DNA of 64,000 bases from Bacillota bacterium (GCA_023399055.1 JAEWQV010000014.1:496001-560000); one strand, 5' to 3'. Counted from the stretch's first letter, positions 9,439 to 18,832 are shown. Notes: generated by a model from the letters alone, not told the origin. Made by a program: numbers and translations.

Positions 9439-10175
9439 TGTTCTGACCCTACTTTTAACAACTTTCTGAACCTAATACACTCCTGATAAAAATCAAGTTG
9501 TTCTCTTGGGTTTTCAATAGAATAATATGGATTATCCCATTGTGAAACTGTCCCGTTATCTTCAAGTACCAAAATATTAGTACCTAACATAAGTGCTTCC
9601 TCAATATCATGGGTTACAAACACCATTGTAGAGCTTCTTCTGCGCTGTTCACGTAGAATTAATGTTTGTAACTCTTCCTTTGTCATTGCATCTAAAGCGG
9701 AGGTAGGCTCATCCATTAGCAGTAGATCTGGTGCACTTATTAAAGTTCGTGCAAGAGCAACACGTTGTCGTTCACCCCCACTTAACTCGTGAGGATATTT
9801 ATCTTTAAGCTCTAAAATTCCCATATCGTTAAGTAAACCTACAACTTCAGACTGTCTTTCCTTTTGACCATGTAATTTTAGTGGCATAGATACAGCTTCA
9901 CTTACCGTCTGCCATTGAAAAAGTCCTAGCTCTTGAAACAGAAAAGCAGTCTTTTTTCTTGGTTTTTCTATTGCATGTCCATCTACTATAATTGATCCTC
10001 TATGAGGCTTGAGAAATCCAGCAATTAAATTAAGTAAGGTAGTCTTACCTGAACCTGATTTACCAATCATAGCATAGGAACAGCCTTGCTCAAGTTTCAG
10101 CTGGACATTACTAAGAACTTCTTTATCTTCATAAGAAAAGGATACTTGATCTATGGTTATAAAATCCTTTTGCAT
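9435..10175 (-). CDS. ABC importer ATPase (SsuB/TauB type)
   Basis: 246 residues. Walker A GKSGSGKTT, Q-loop LFQELGLFQW, signature LSGGERQRVALAR, Walker B LLLMDEPTSALD and H-loop VTHDIEEAL are all intact. The Q-loop region and EEAL after the H-loop are typical of the taurine/sulfonate/nitrate subfamily. It lies 6 bp downstream of the HD-hydrolase gene and overlaps the permease gene by 4 bp, so the three form one operon. Confidence 0.9.
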   Translation of the reverse strand: MQKDFITIDQVSFSYEDKEVLSNVQLKLEQGCSYAMIGKSGSGKTTLLNLIAGFLKPHRGSIIVDGHAIEKPRKKTAFLFQELGLFQWQTVSEAVSMPLKLHGQKERQSEVVGLLNDMGILELKDKYPHELSGGERQRVALARTLISAPDLLLMDEPTSALDAMTKEELQTLILREQRRRSSTMVFVTHDIEEALMLGTNILVLEDNGTVSQWDNPYYSIENPREQLDFYQECIRFRKLLKVGSEQ

Positions 10176-10181
10176 TCTAGG

Positions 10182-10745
10182 TCACTCCTTTTCAACAATC
10201 TTTTCTTCCGTTTTTTCATCAAGCAGAGTCCTTAATGTCTTTAATAGGTCACCTTGTTCAAAATACTCTTTCCCATATTCAAGATTAAACTTATAGTCAA
10301 AATCCAAAGGGTTTTCACCCTGATTATGCTGAATAATGGTTTCAGCCTTATCCAGTGCTTTCACAAGCTTTGCTTCTGGAGTCATATTTTCATTATACTC
10401 CAGCCAAATCTTCATCATTCTGTCTGCCTGCCCTTCTGGCAAAAGGGAGAAGACCTTCTTTGCTGCTTCATATTCCGCCTGGTACTTGTCCTCTTTGTTC
10501 GGCCTAAGAGCTGCTGAGATATCTCCCTCATAAATTTCACCAATATCATGAATGAGGCACATGAACAATACCTTAGTTATATCTATCTCGTCGTTTTTAT
10601 CCAGCAATACCCCCGCCAACAGTGCAAGTCTCCAGGAATGCTCGGCAGTGCTTTCCCGCCTTCCCGCACTCGACCAAGCCGTTCGTACCACTGATTTAAG
10701 TTTTTCTGCTTCTTCTATGAATGTAATATATTTTTTTATATCCAT
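10182..10745 (-). CDS. HD-domain hydrolase (YfbR/HDDC2-like)
   Basis: 187 residues starting MDIKKYITF. The HD fold metal ligands are seen in ESTAEHSWRLALLA (first His), CLIHDIGEIYEGDI (His-Asp) and KALDKAETIIQ (last Asp). Relatives hydrolyse deoxynucleoside monophosphates to nucleosides. I moved the start 18 codons in from the longest frame because AAAGG sits about 9 bases before this ATG and the upstream extension has no family match. It is first in a likely operon with the importer ATPase and permease, which may mean a salvage role. Confidence 0.8.
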   Translation of the reverse strand: MDIKKYITFIEEAEKLKSVVRTAWSSAGRRESTAEHSWRLALLAGVLLDKNDEIDITKVLFMCLIHDIGEIYEGDISAALRPNKEDKYQAEYEAAKKVFSLLPEGQADRMMKIWLEYNENMTPEAKLVKALDKAETIIQHNQGENPLDFDYKFNLEYGKEYFEQGDLLKTLRTLLDEKTEEKIVEKE

Positions 10746-10918
10746 GAATAATTGCCTTTCTTTATAATTAGGTCTTCTACAACATGCTTTACGTTGCAAG
10801 AAAATTAATAAACACTCTTTGTAATAGTAATTTACGTCCTATTATACGTCTATTATTTGCATAATACAATAAACCTGTTCTCATAGCCTTCCTACTTAAA
10901 ATTATTTAGAATAATAGA

Positions 10919-10946
10919 TTGATTTAGTTGACAATAAATGTATAAT
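10919..10946 (+). promoter_or_regulatory. Candidate promoter of the 195-residue membrane protein gene
   Basis: TTGATT (10919-10924), 16 bases, TATAAT (10941-10946). A perfect TTGACA at 10928-10933 with TATACT at 10954-10959 is a second possibility, but the 20-base spacer is long. Confidence 0.45.
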
Positions 10947-10960
10947 GTAATCATATACTT

Positions 10961-11020
10961 AATTATACATCAAGGAGTAATCGTATGCTAAATCATACAT
11001 TAGGGAGTAATCGTAGTTTG
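10961..11020 (+). repeat. 30-bp tandem duplication carrying a ribosome-binding site
   Basis: Two adjacent 30-bp units (10961-10990 and 10991-11020) match at 22 of their first 25 positions. Each contains GGAGTAATCGTA. The first unit leads into ATG (10985) and the second into an in-frame TTG (11018). The duplication therefore gives the downstream gene two possible start sites. Confidence 0.7.
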
Positions 11021-11572
11021 AAAAACTTTATAACTAACAAACATTTTACTAAATATATGGGCTATATAGTCTTCGCACTAATGTTCATTTTCAAAACCTT
11101 TATAGAAGAAGATGATGGGAAATATGCCTTTCTCACCAAAAGCATTTGGTTACTAATATTCTTATATTTATGTATAACTTTGTTTAATGTTATAGTAAAA
11201 AGTATAAAATTTTCTATTAATGATAAAAAGATAAAAATCAGTGAATTATTTTTTTTAATGTTTGTTATCGTTATGTTTACATACTTTCTCCTCTATGTAG
11301 AAAGAAATTTGCCCCCAATAACAATGGATTTATTTAAAGGAAAACAATATACTACTTTAGAAATATCTGATAAATCAAAAAAAATTGAAGGTTGGTTAGG
11401 TAACTCCAAATACTATATTGGTGGTACTACATTATCTGGAAAAGAAATCACCTTTAAGGTTAGCTCTTCAACTTATATACAAATAATTATGATTAATCAT
11501 GCTTCAGAGATTGATATTGAATACTGGGAACATAGCAAAACATTAAACAGATGGAATGATGTTTCTAATTAG
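10985..11572 (+). CDS. Unknown membrane protein
   Basis: 195 residues and no family I recognise. Three hydrophobic segments (about residues 25-42, 53-72 and 83-103) are followed by a polar C-terminal domain of about 90 residues rich in beta-type alternation, which by the charge pattern would lie outside the cell. GGAGTAATCGT precedes the ATG. The TTG at 11018 within the repeated ribosome-binding site is an alternative start that removes 11 residues. It is convergent with the tetR gene, only 23 bp away. Composition is more AT-rich than its neighbours. Confidence 0.6.
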   Translation: MLNHTLGSNRSLKNFITNKHFTKYMGYIVFALMFIFKTFIEEDDGKYAFLTKSIWLLIFLYLCITLFNVIVKSIKFSINDKKIKISELFFLMFVIVMFTYFLLYVERNLPPITMDLFKGKQYTTLEISDKSKKIEGWLGNSKYYIGGTTLSGKEITFKVSSSTYIQIIMINHASEIDIEYWEHSKTLNRWNDVSN

Positions 11573-11595
11573 TTATCTCTGTTTTTGTTATTTCT

Positions 11596-12165
11596 TTATC
11601 CAAAAGATTGCTGACCCGTCATAGCTATCTTTAAAATTAGCTCCGCCAAATCCTTTGTAGATTTCTGCATACCGCTTTCCAACCATTTTTTAATTACGCC
11701 TACCGCACCACTGGCTAAGAAGCAAAAAACGTAATTCATATCCTCTTTGCTAAGTGTCTTGTTCCCTGGTAAAGTTGAAAAATGTTGATTACCTATGATA
11801 TTAATTAACTCCTGCTGAAACTCAATATCACCCTTTGAATTTAAAAATAAATCGAACAGCTCTGCATTTTCAGCAATATAAATAATGATATTATCAATCA
11901 TTTCTATATGTGTGCTTGCTTTATTGTTATAATCAAAATTATTTAGATATCGATTAATGTCATTCAATATCTCATTCTCTATCTGTTTTAAAAGGTCATA
12001 TTGGTCCGTATAATGAGCATAAAATGTGGCACGGTTGATATCTGCCCCTTCACAGATTTCTTTAATCGTAATTTTTGAAATTTGCTTTTGCTTTAACAAG
12101 CTCACAAAGCTATTTCTTATCACCATTTTCGTGTATCTTACTCTTCCATCTATTTTCTTCTCCAT
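11596..12165 (-). CDS. TetR family regulator of the adjacent ABC exporter
   Basis: 189 residues. The N-terminal helix-turn-helix reads ISKITIKEICEGADINRATFYAHY, the TetR class often seen beside Firmicute exporters. The C-terminal half is helical and variable. It is divergent from the ATPase gene with a 233-bp gap that holds two inverted repeats, so it probably represses the exporter operon and itself. A related tetR gene lies at 37284-37844. Confidence 0.85.
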   Translation of the reverse strand: MEKKIDGRVRYTKMVIRNSFVSLLKQKQISKITIKEICEGADINRATFYAHYTDQYDLLKQIENEILNDINRYLNNFDYNNKASTHIEMIDNIIIYIAENAELFDLFLNSKGDIEFQQELINIIGNQHFSTLPGNKTLSKEDMNYVFCFLASGAVGVIKKWLESGMQKSTKDLAELILKIAMTGQQSFG

Positions 12166-12230
12166 ATTAATCTCCCTTCCGCCTATAATCCACTGTTAAT
12201 TTTATATTTAAATTTATCATTTATTTATAT

Positions 12231-12251
12231 TTTTGAACATCAAGTTCAAAA
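12231..12251. promoter_or_regulatory. Perfect 8-5-8 inverted repeat, candidate TetR operator
   Basis: TTTTGAAC-ATCAA-GTTCAAAA is perfect over both 8-base arms and lies 66 bp upstream of tetR, in the divergent promoter region of the exporter operon. A second, looser repeat (CCCAACA and TGTTGGA, within 12264-12295) follows. Confidence 0.5.
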
Positions 12252-12398
12252 CTAATATAAAGGATACCCAACAAATATTCTATAAGTGTTGGATAACTTT
12301 CGTTTCATTTTAATCTGATTATTGTATTTCTACCATGATGTAAGTATACTATTAAAATGCAAATTATTCAACACGATGTATATTAACTGGAGGATGCT

Positions 12399-13100
12399 AT
12401 GCCATTAATCGAATTTCAGGATATAAAAAAAGAATATAATATTGGGGATATGAAAATTACTGCGGTGGATAACTGTAGTTTTTCTATTAATAAAAGTGAA
12501 TTTGTAGTTATACTTGGGCCATCTGGTGCAGGAAAAACTACAGTATTAAATTTGCTTGGCGGTATGGATAAGCCAAGTGATGGAAGTATTGTAGTGGATG
12601 GAAACGAAGTCCACAATTATAAAAAGAAAGAACTTATTGATTATCGACGTAAAGACATTGGATTCGTATTTCAGTTTTATAATCTAGTCGGTAATCTAAC
12701 AGCCCTAGAGAATGTAGAACTTGCTTGTCAGATCTGCCCTAATTCACTGGAACCCTCAAAAATACTGGAACAGGTCGGACTAAGCGAACGTATGAATAAC
12801 TTCCCTTCTCAATTATCCGGTGGTGAACAACAAAGAGTTGCCATTGCTAGAGCTATTGCTAAAAACCCCAAATTACTATTGTGCGATGAACCCACCGGGG
12901 CTCTAGATAGTCTTACCGGGCAAAGAATTATCGAATTATTACAGACCAACTGCAAAGAAATGGGAATGACTACCGTTCTTATCACTCATAATGCTGTTAT
13001 AGCAGAAATCGCTGATAAAGTAATAAAAATAAAAAATGGTACGGTGGAAGAAGTTATTCTCAATGACCATCCGAAAAATGCCAGTGAGATTGTGTGGTGA
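12399..13100 (+). CDS. ABC transporter ATPase, MacB/LolD type
   Basis: 233 residues. Walker A GPSGAGKTT, Q-loop FQFYNLVGNLTALENV, signature LSGGEQQRVAIARA, Walker B LLLCDEPTGALD and H-loop ITHN are intact. The NLTALENV and DEPTGALD wording marks the family that pairs with FtsX-fold permeases for lipoprotein, peptide or antibiotic handling. A good SD (GGAGGATGCT) precedes the ATG. The stop lies a few bases from the permease start, so the two are coupled. Regulated, by inference, by the divergent TetR protein. Confidence 0.92.
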   Translation: MPLIEFQDIKKEYNIGDMKITAVDNCSFSINKSEFVVILGPSGAGKTTVLNLLGGMDKPSDGSIVVDGNEVHNYKKKELIDYRRKDIGFVFQFYNLVGNLTALENVELACQICPNSLEPSKILEQVGLSERMNNFPSQLSGGEQQRVAIARAIAKNPKLLLCDEPTGALDSLTGQRIIELLQTNCKEMGMTTVLITHNAVIAEIADKVIKIKNGTVEEVILNDHPKNASEIVW

Positions 13101-13105
13101 TTGGC

Positions 13106-16100
13106 ATGTTATATAAAAATACATTAAAGAAGATAAAGAAATCCTTTGGACGATATATTTCTATTTTAATTATTGTAATGATTGGTGTAGGTTTTTATGC
13201 TGGTATCCAAGCCAGCGCACCCGATATGCTTGCTGTTGCTGATGAATATTACTCTGACCAGCACCTGATGGATTATAAAATAGTTAGCACTATGGGATTA
13301 ACGAAAGATGATGTGTCAGCTCTTGCTTCTCTTCCCGGAGTATCCAATGTAATTCCAAGCTACTCCCTCGATATATTAAGTAACGAAAACGCACTTCGCG
13401 TTATGTCCGTGGAAGATACCGTGAATACTGTTAAGTTGATTACTGGAAGAATGCCTTCTTCCGATCAGGAATGTCTTGCAGATGATAGAAGTTATAAGGT
13501 GGGTGATTTAATACAAATTACCGAAGATGTAACTGATAAGCTGGAATTTACTGAATACACTGTTGTTGGTACTGTTGAATCAGCTTTATTTCTTTCCAAG
13601 GATTATGGCAGCACAACAATTGGGGATGGAAAGCTTTCTTCGTATGTCTTCATTAACAAAAGTACTTTTCTTCTGGATGCCTACACCGAAATCTACCTTC
13701 AAGCAGAGGTACCATCAGATGCCCAGGCTTATTCAAAAGAGTATGAAGCTGTCTCTCTATCTATAAATGATTCTCTTATAAAGATAAAAGCTGACAGAGA
13801 AGCTGCCCGTTACCAAGAAATCTATGATACAGCTAGTAAGGAAATTACTGAGAATGAAGATAAATTTCTAGCAGAAAAATCAGAGGGCGAACAGGCTCTT
13901 GCTGATGCAAAGTTAGAGTTGGATGATAATGCAAGGAAACTAAAAGATGGCGAAGCTGAGCTTATAAAAAATGAATCCGAGTTAAAGAAAAACGAAAAAA
14001 ATCAAAAGAAAGAGTTTAAAGACGCAAAAGATCAAATTGCTGCTGGCTGGCAGAAAATTGATGCAGCCCTTAACCAACAGGAAATCAAACAATCCGAGCT
14101 TGATACTTTTTTATCTCAATTGGACGCAGGTATTAAGACCCTGGAAACTCAACTAAGCCAAATACCCGTTGAAAGTGCTGAGTATCCACAGTTACATGCA
14201 ACCCTTGAGCATCAGGTGATTGCAAGAGAAGGTTTACTTCAACTCAAAGAATCTAGTAAAGTCTTGAGGGAACAGGAATCAGAGCTCAATCAAGGGATTG
14301 AAACCTTCGAAAGTGAAATTACAAAAGCAAAAAAAGAGATTGAAAAAGCAAAAATAGAATTAGCAGAGAATGAAGCAAAACTTTCCGAGGGTTATGAGGA
14401 ATACAACGAAAATCTTGTTAAATTTAATGATGAAATTGCCGACGCAGAAGCAAAACTATCCGATGCTAAGCAAAAGTTATCAGAGATTGAAACTCCCACC
14501 TGGTATATAAATGATCGTGATGCTGCTGTTGGATATACTGATTTGAAGAACAGTATTGATGTAGTAAGTTCTGTTGCTGTAGTCTTCCCTTTTTTATTTA
14601 TAGCCATTGTTATATTAATGACTTCTAATTCCATGGCAAGAATGATAGCTGAAGAACGTGGTGAGCTTGGTACTTTAACATCTCTAGGCTATAAGGATGA
14701 AAGCATCATCGGTACTTACTTATTCTATGTCCTATCCGCTACTACCCTTGGAACGGTGGTTGGATTTTTTGCAGGATGCATTATTATTCCTCCGCTTATT
14801 TATTCCAATTTCCAATTTGTACTTCCCGAGCTTATACTACAATATGATGTAACCGTATTTATCCTTATACTAGCTACTGCTCTGACTTTAATGACCATAG
14901 TTACACTTGTTGCTTGTTATCGTGAGCTCCAACACCACCCTTCGGTATTAATGCGTCCCATTCCTCCGAAGAACGGTCAGAAAATATTACTTGAGCGAAT
15001 CGGTTTTATCTGGAAGAATCTCTCCTTTACCTGGAAGGTTACCTTCCGTAATATGTTTCGATACAAAAAGAGGGCTTTGATGACCATCGTTGGTGTTGCC
15101 GGTTGTTCTGCTCTTCTATTGGTAGGCTTTGGTATACGAGATAGCATGAATGGTATTGCAGAAAGACAATATAACGAAATCTTCGTATATGACAATATGA
15201 TTGTATTGAAGAAAGAAACCAAACAACTGGATAATGAGGTTGAAAGTCTTTTAATAAAGGAAGGTATTATTAATCCATTATTATTAAAGCAATCAGCAAT
15301 TAAATGTGAAGTAAAAGCCAGTTCCATTGATGCATTATTGATTGTACCAGAGAATATTGGGATGTTTGAAAAACACTTTCATTTATTTAAAACAGACGGT
15401 TCTACAGATGTCTCCATATCAAAGGGTGTAGTGATTTCACAAAAAATCTCTGATAAGCTTAAGCTTAATATCGGTGATGACTTTACGTTAAAAGACAGCG
15501 ACAATAATTTATTCACCATGCCCGTCACTGCTATAGTAGAGAATTACCTCTCGAACTATGTTTATATCAACAGTGAACAGTATCGTACAATTTTCAAAGA
15601 GGAGCCGCTTTACAATACAATTGTATCAAATTATATCGGTGATGAAACAACGATGGCAAAACGTTTAATTGATAGCGATCAAATCGTAAATGTCATCTTA
15701 ACCTCAGACATTATGCAGATTGCTTTAGACAATAATGAAAGCTTGAATGGGATTATTACACTTCTTGTTGTTGTTGCATCACTGCTTGCTATCATTGTCC
15801 TATATAATCTTACATCAATTAACATTAGTGAGCGAACTCGTGAAATTGCAACACTAAAAGTTCTGGGTTTTCGAGATGACGAAACAAACGGGTATATTTA
15901 TCGAGAAGCCTTCATTTTAACTTTAATCAGTATTGCTTTCGGTTTGGTTCTGGGCATCGTTCTCCATGGATTCGTTATTGGCGCAATTGAACGAGATGCT
16001 ATGGTTATGATGAGAAAAATTCATGTTGTAAGTTTTGTGCTCTCAGCAATTATGACCATTGTTTTCTCCAGTTTAATGCAAATTGTAACCTACTATAAAT

Positions 16101-16144
16101 TAAAAACCATTGATATGATTCAGGCTTTAAAGTCAGTAGAATAA
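13106..16144 (+). CDS. FtsX-fold ABC permease with long coiled-coil extracellular domain
   Basis: About 1012 residues from ATG 13106; GTG codons at 13094 and 13097 are alternatives. The first membrane helix is at about residues 13-35. Helices come in two groups of FtsX type (about residues 480-620 and from 900 to the end), with a further helix starting the second half near residue 660. Residues about 230-470 are dominated by charged heptad-like sequence with repeats of the type AELIKNESELKKNE, a long coiled coil outside the membrane, as seen in the YhgE/Pip-like and large FtsX permeases of Firmicutes. It works with the ATPase just upstream. Substrate unknown; export or extraction of membrane-active peptides is plausible. 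Confidence 0.85.
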   Translation: MLYKNTLKKIKKSFGRYISILIIVMIGVGFYAGIQASAPDMLAVADEYYSDQHLMDYKIVSTMGLTKDDVSALASLPGVSNVIPSYSLDILSNENALRVMSVEDTVNTVKLITGRMPSSDQECLADDRSYKVGDLIQITEDVTDKLEFTEYTVVGTVESALFLSKDYGSTTIGDGKLSSYVFINKSTFLLDAYTEIYLQAEVPSDAQAYSKEYEAVSLSINDSLIKIKADREAARYQEIYDTASKEITENEDKFLAEKSEGEQALADAKLELDDNARKLKDGEAELIKNESELKKNEKNQKKEFKDAKDQIAAGWQKIDAALNQQEIKQSELDTFLSQLDAGIKTLETQLSQIPVESAEYPQLHATLEHQVIAREGLLQLKESSKVLREQESELNQGIETFESEITKAKKEIEKAKIELAENEAKLSEGYEEYNENLVKFNDEIADAEAKLSDAKQKLSEIETPTWYINDRDAAVGYTDLKNSIDVVSSVAVVFPFLFIAIVILMTSNSMARMIAEERGELGTLTSLGYKDESIIGTYLFYVLSATTLGTVVGFFAGCIIIPPLIYSNFQFVLPELILQYDVTVFILILATALTLMTIVTLVACYRELQHHPSVLMRPIPPKNGQKILLERIGFIWKNLSFTWKVTFRNMFRYKKRALMTIVGVAGCSALLLVGFGIRDSMNGIAERQYNEIFVYDNMIVLKKETKQLDNEVESLLIKEGIINPLLLKQSAIKCEVKASSIDALLIVPENIGMFEKHFHLFKTDGSTDVSISKGVVISQKISDKLKLNIGDDFTLKDSDNNLFTMPVTAIVENYLSNYVYINSEQYRTIFKEEPLYNTIVSNYIGDETTMAKRLIDSDQIVNVILTSDIMQIALDNNESLNGIITLLVVVASLLAIIVLYNLTSINISERTREIATLKVLGFRDDETNGYIYREAFILTLISIAFGLVLGIVLHGFVIGAIERDAMVMMRKIHVVSFVLSAIMTIVFSSLMQIVTYYKLKTIDMIQALKSVE

Positions 16145-16186
16145 ACAAAGAGAAAGGGCGGTTTATCACCGCCCTTTCTCTTTGTT
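16144..16186. terminator. Bidirectional terminator, perfect 19-bp stem
   Basis: Arms 16144-16162 and 16168-16186 are perfectly complementary around a 5-base loop. It follows the permease gene and contains the stop codon of the convergent translational-GTPase gene, so one hairpin ends both transcripts. Confidence 0.9.
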
Positions 16187-18832
16187 CTCATCTTCTAGCT
16201 CTAACAACACCTTTAACTTCTCTTTTTCTTGCGCAGATAATGAATCCAGCAGATAATTTCGGTTCGTACCTTTCATTGCTTCATATTGTTGTTTAATTCT
16301 TTCTTTTGCATTCTGAATATCTATCTTTAAATCCTTAGCTGACATGATGTAACTGCCTGTTCCTCGTATGATGATTTGCTGTAACCCATCCGAGGTAGCA
16401 ACTGTAATATTATATTTTTTCTTATTGTCCTGTGCAAATCTTTCAATGTACTGGTCAGCGGTTTGTGCTTCTCTGGTGTAAACCATATGGATGTTCTGAT
16501 AATTGATTACTTCTTCTGCATAGCCCTGAACCCGATAAGCATCAAATACAACAATAACCTGACATTTACGTATTGCCTGATAATTACTTAGGGTCTCCAG
16601 CAAGCTTATTTTAGCACCATCCATATTTTCATCTGCAAGTTCTGCCAGTTCCGGCCAGGCAAAAATAATGTTATAACCATCCACAAGAAGATATTCTTCC
16701 TTCGTTTCCTTTGGCGTACTGGTTGTGGGTCCTGAAGTATAGTAGCTTTCATGGGTAGTACGTGTTTTCTTCCAGATGGACTTTTTGCCTTGATTTGCAT
16801 AGGCAGTTCTATTGATTATATGATCAATCTCTTCCAGACTAATCCATCTTTCTTCAACTTCAATTGGTTTAATAATTGCTATGTCTTGAGGTGGGCTTTC
16901 CTTTACTTTAAAATATCCCTCCAAGTGCATATAATTTTTGACCTCATTCCAAGGAACCAAAAATCCAGCACCATGTGTACAAAAGACTGAATTAGTAGGG
17001 TTCTCCCTGTCATGCTCTGGATCATAGCCGATATTTTCAATTATCTCTAGGGCATTATGACACGGCTCATATCCTTTTATTGTACAAACTAATCTACCAA
17101 GACCTTTGGTATAAGCAATTACTTCCTTCTGATAATTTCTCATGGTAATGACTGGTGCACTTCCTGTGAGTACTGCAGTTTCACCATCTGTATGGGTGAT
17201 TTCACTAATACCAGACATCTTTTCAACGTCTGTCATTGCTCTTCCTACCATTTTCTCTGGTAACTCAAGACGAAACGAATAGTACGGTTCAAGTAACACA
17301 GACTTAGCTTCCATTAGACCCTGTCGTACAGCTCGATAAGTTGCTTCTCTAAAATCTCCGCCCTCGGTATGCTTATTGTGTGCTCTACCTGATACTAACG
17401 AGATTTTCATATCCGTAATTACTGAACCTGTGAGTACGCCTTTATGAACCTTTTCCTCTAAATGAGTCAAAATTAGCCTCTGCCAGCTTTTCCCCAAGAT
17501 ATCCTCACTGCAATTAAGTTCAAACTGTAGACCACTACCCTGCTCACCTGGCTCCAATAACAAATGAACCTCTGCATAATGACGGAGGGGTTCAAAATGA
17601 CCTACACCTTCCACTGTATTTGCTATGGTTTCTTTATATACAATCCTTCCTGCATCAAAATCTATCTTAATTCCAAACCGGCTTAGAATCCTACTTTGGA
17701 GAACCTCCATCTGTACCTCACCCATAAGGCCAGCTTGTATTTCTTGAAGAAGTTCATCCCAGACAATATGAAGTTCGGGTTCCTCTTCCTCAATCTGCCG
17801 AAGCTTTGGTAACATCATTTTAGGATCACAACCTTCTGGGAGTAAAATGCGATAGGTTAGTACTGGCTCTAAAATTGGTGCTTGGGTTGCCTGTTCGATA
17901 CCAAACCCTTCACCGGGTAATGTCTGTGTAAGGCCTGTTACCGTACAAATGGAACCTGCTTCTAATTCCGTTACCGCTTCAAATTTTTGCCCTGAATATA
18001 AACGTATTTGATTTATCTTTTCTTCCCAATGTTTATTTTTAAAGATATCCTTAACCTTCAGTACTCCACCTGTTAGTTTGAGATGCGTTAAGCGATTCCC
18101 CTGTTCATCTCTGGTGATTTTAAATACTTTTGCACCAAATTCCTGTGGGTAGGATGGTATGGTTGAAAAGGTCTGAATTCCTTCTAGTAATTGTTCAATT
18201 CCATTTAATTTAAGTGCAGAGCCAAAATATGTGGGGAAAACCTTACGTTCACGAATTGCTTTTTGTATATGTGAAGTTGTTATTTTACCAATTTCTAAAA
18301 ATTCCTCCAACATAGTTTCCTCACATATGGCTACTTGTTCATAAAAATTATCTTTATTTTCAACTGTAAATTCAATACAAGCATCTTCCAACTGTTTCTT
18401 TAAATCTATCATAATCATTTCTTTATCGGTTCCCATTTGATCCATTTTATTTACAAATAGGAATACCGGTATTTGATATAACTCCAGCAATCTCCACAAA
18501 GTTAGCGTATGCGCTTGTACCTTGTCCGCTCCACTAATTACTAAGATCGCATAATCAAGTACTTGAAGCGTTCGCTCCATTTCTGCCGAGAAATCAACAT
18601 GGCCAGGAGTATCAAGTAAGGTAATCTGTAGATCGCCAAATTCAAATATTGCCTGCTTTGAAAATATAGTAATCCCTCGTGCTCGTTCGAGTTCAAAGGT
18701 ATCTAAATAGGCATCTTTATTATCCACTCTCCCTAACTTTCCTATTTTCCCGCACTGATATAGGATTCCTTCTGATAAGGTTGTTTTGCCCGCATCCACA
18801 TGAGCTAAGATTCCAATGGTTAATTTCTTCAT
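16166..18832 (-). CDS. Tet(M)-like translational GTPase fused to a Rae1/YacP-type NYN ribonuclease
   Basis: 888 residues. Residues 1 to about 660 are a ribosomal-protection-type EF-G relative: G1 AHVDAGKTT (10-18), G2 RGITIFS, G3 DTPGHVDF, G4 NKMD and domain IV ending LLEPYYSF. Where Tet(M) has its tetracycline-displacing YSP loop, this protein has SGRAHNKHTEGGDF (His485, His488), so drug resistance is doubtful. After a linker, residues about 713-855 match the B. subtilis ribosome-dependent mRNase Rae1 (YacP): LLVDGYNIIFAWPEL, VVFDAYRVQG, TADQYIE and VATSDG, with candidate catalytic Asp718, Asp764, Asp793 and Asp815. Family knowledge says both halves act at the ribosomal A site. The fusion suggests a GTP-driven factor that delivers a nuclease there. 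AAAGGAT precedes the ATG. Confidence 0.88.
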   Translation of the reverse strand: MKKLTIGILAHVDAGKTTLSEGILYQCGKIGKLGRVDNKDAYLDTFELERARGITIFSKQAIFEFGDLQITLLDTPGHVDFSAEMERTLQVLDYAILVISGADKVQAHTLTLWRLLELYQIPVFLFVNKMDQMGTDKEMIMIDLKKQLEDACIEFTVENKDNFYEQVAICEETMLEEFLEIGKITTSHIQKAIRERKVFPTYFGSALKLNGIEQLLEGIQTFSTIPSYPQEFGAKVFKITRDEQGNRLTHLKLTGGVLKVKDIFKNKHWEEKINQIRLYSGQKFEAVTELEAGSICTVTGLTQTLPGEGFGIEQATQAPILEPVLTYRILLPEGCDPKMMLPKLRQIEEEEPELHIVWDELLQEIQAGLMGEVQMEVLQSRILSRFGIKIDFDAGRIVYKETIANTVEGVGHFEPLRHYAEVHLLLEPGEQGSGLQFELNCSEDILGKSWQRLILTHLEEKVHKGVLTGSVITDMKISLVSGRAHNKHTEGGDFREATYRAVRQGLMEAKSVLLEPYYSFRLELPEKMVGRAMTDVEKMSGISEITHTDGETAVLTGSAPVITMRNYQKEVIAYTKGLGRLVCTIKGYEPCHNALEIIENIGYDPEHDRENPTNSVFCTHGAGFLVPWNEVKNYMHLEGYFKVKESPPQDIAIIKPIEVEERWISLEEIDHIINRTAYANQGKKSIWKKTRTTHESYYTSGPTTSTPKETKEEYLLVDGYNIIFAWPELAELADENMDGAKISLLETLSNYQAIRKCQVIVVFDAYRVQGYAEEVINYQNIHMVYTREAQTADQYIERFAQDNKKKYNITVATSDGLQQIIIRGTGSYIMSAKDLKIDIQNAKERIKQQYEAMKGTNRNYLLDSLSAQEKEKLKVLLELEDENKEKGR

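Noticed and set aside
16166..18832. Calling this gene a tetracycline-resistance gene
   Set aside because: The Tet(M) domain IV loop that displaces the drug is replaced and the protein carries an extra nuclease domain; resistance is not supported.
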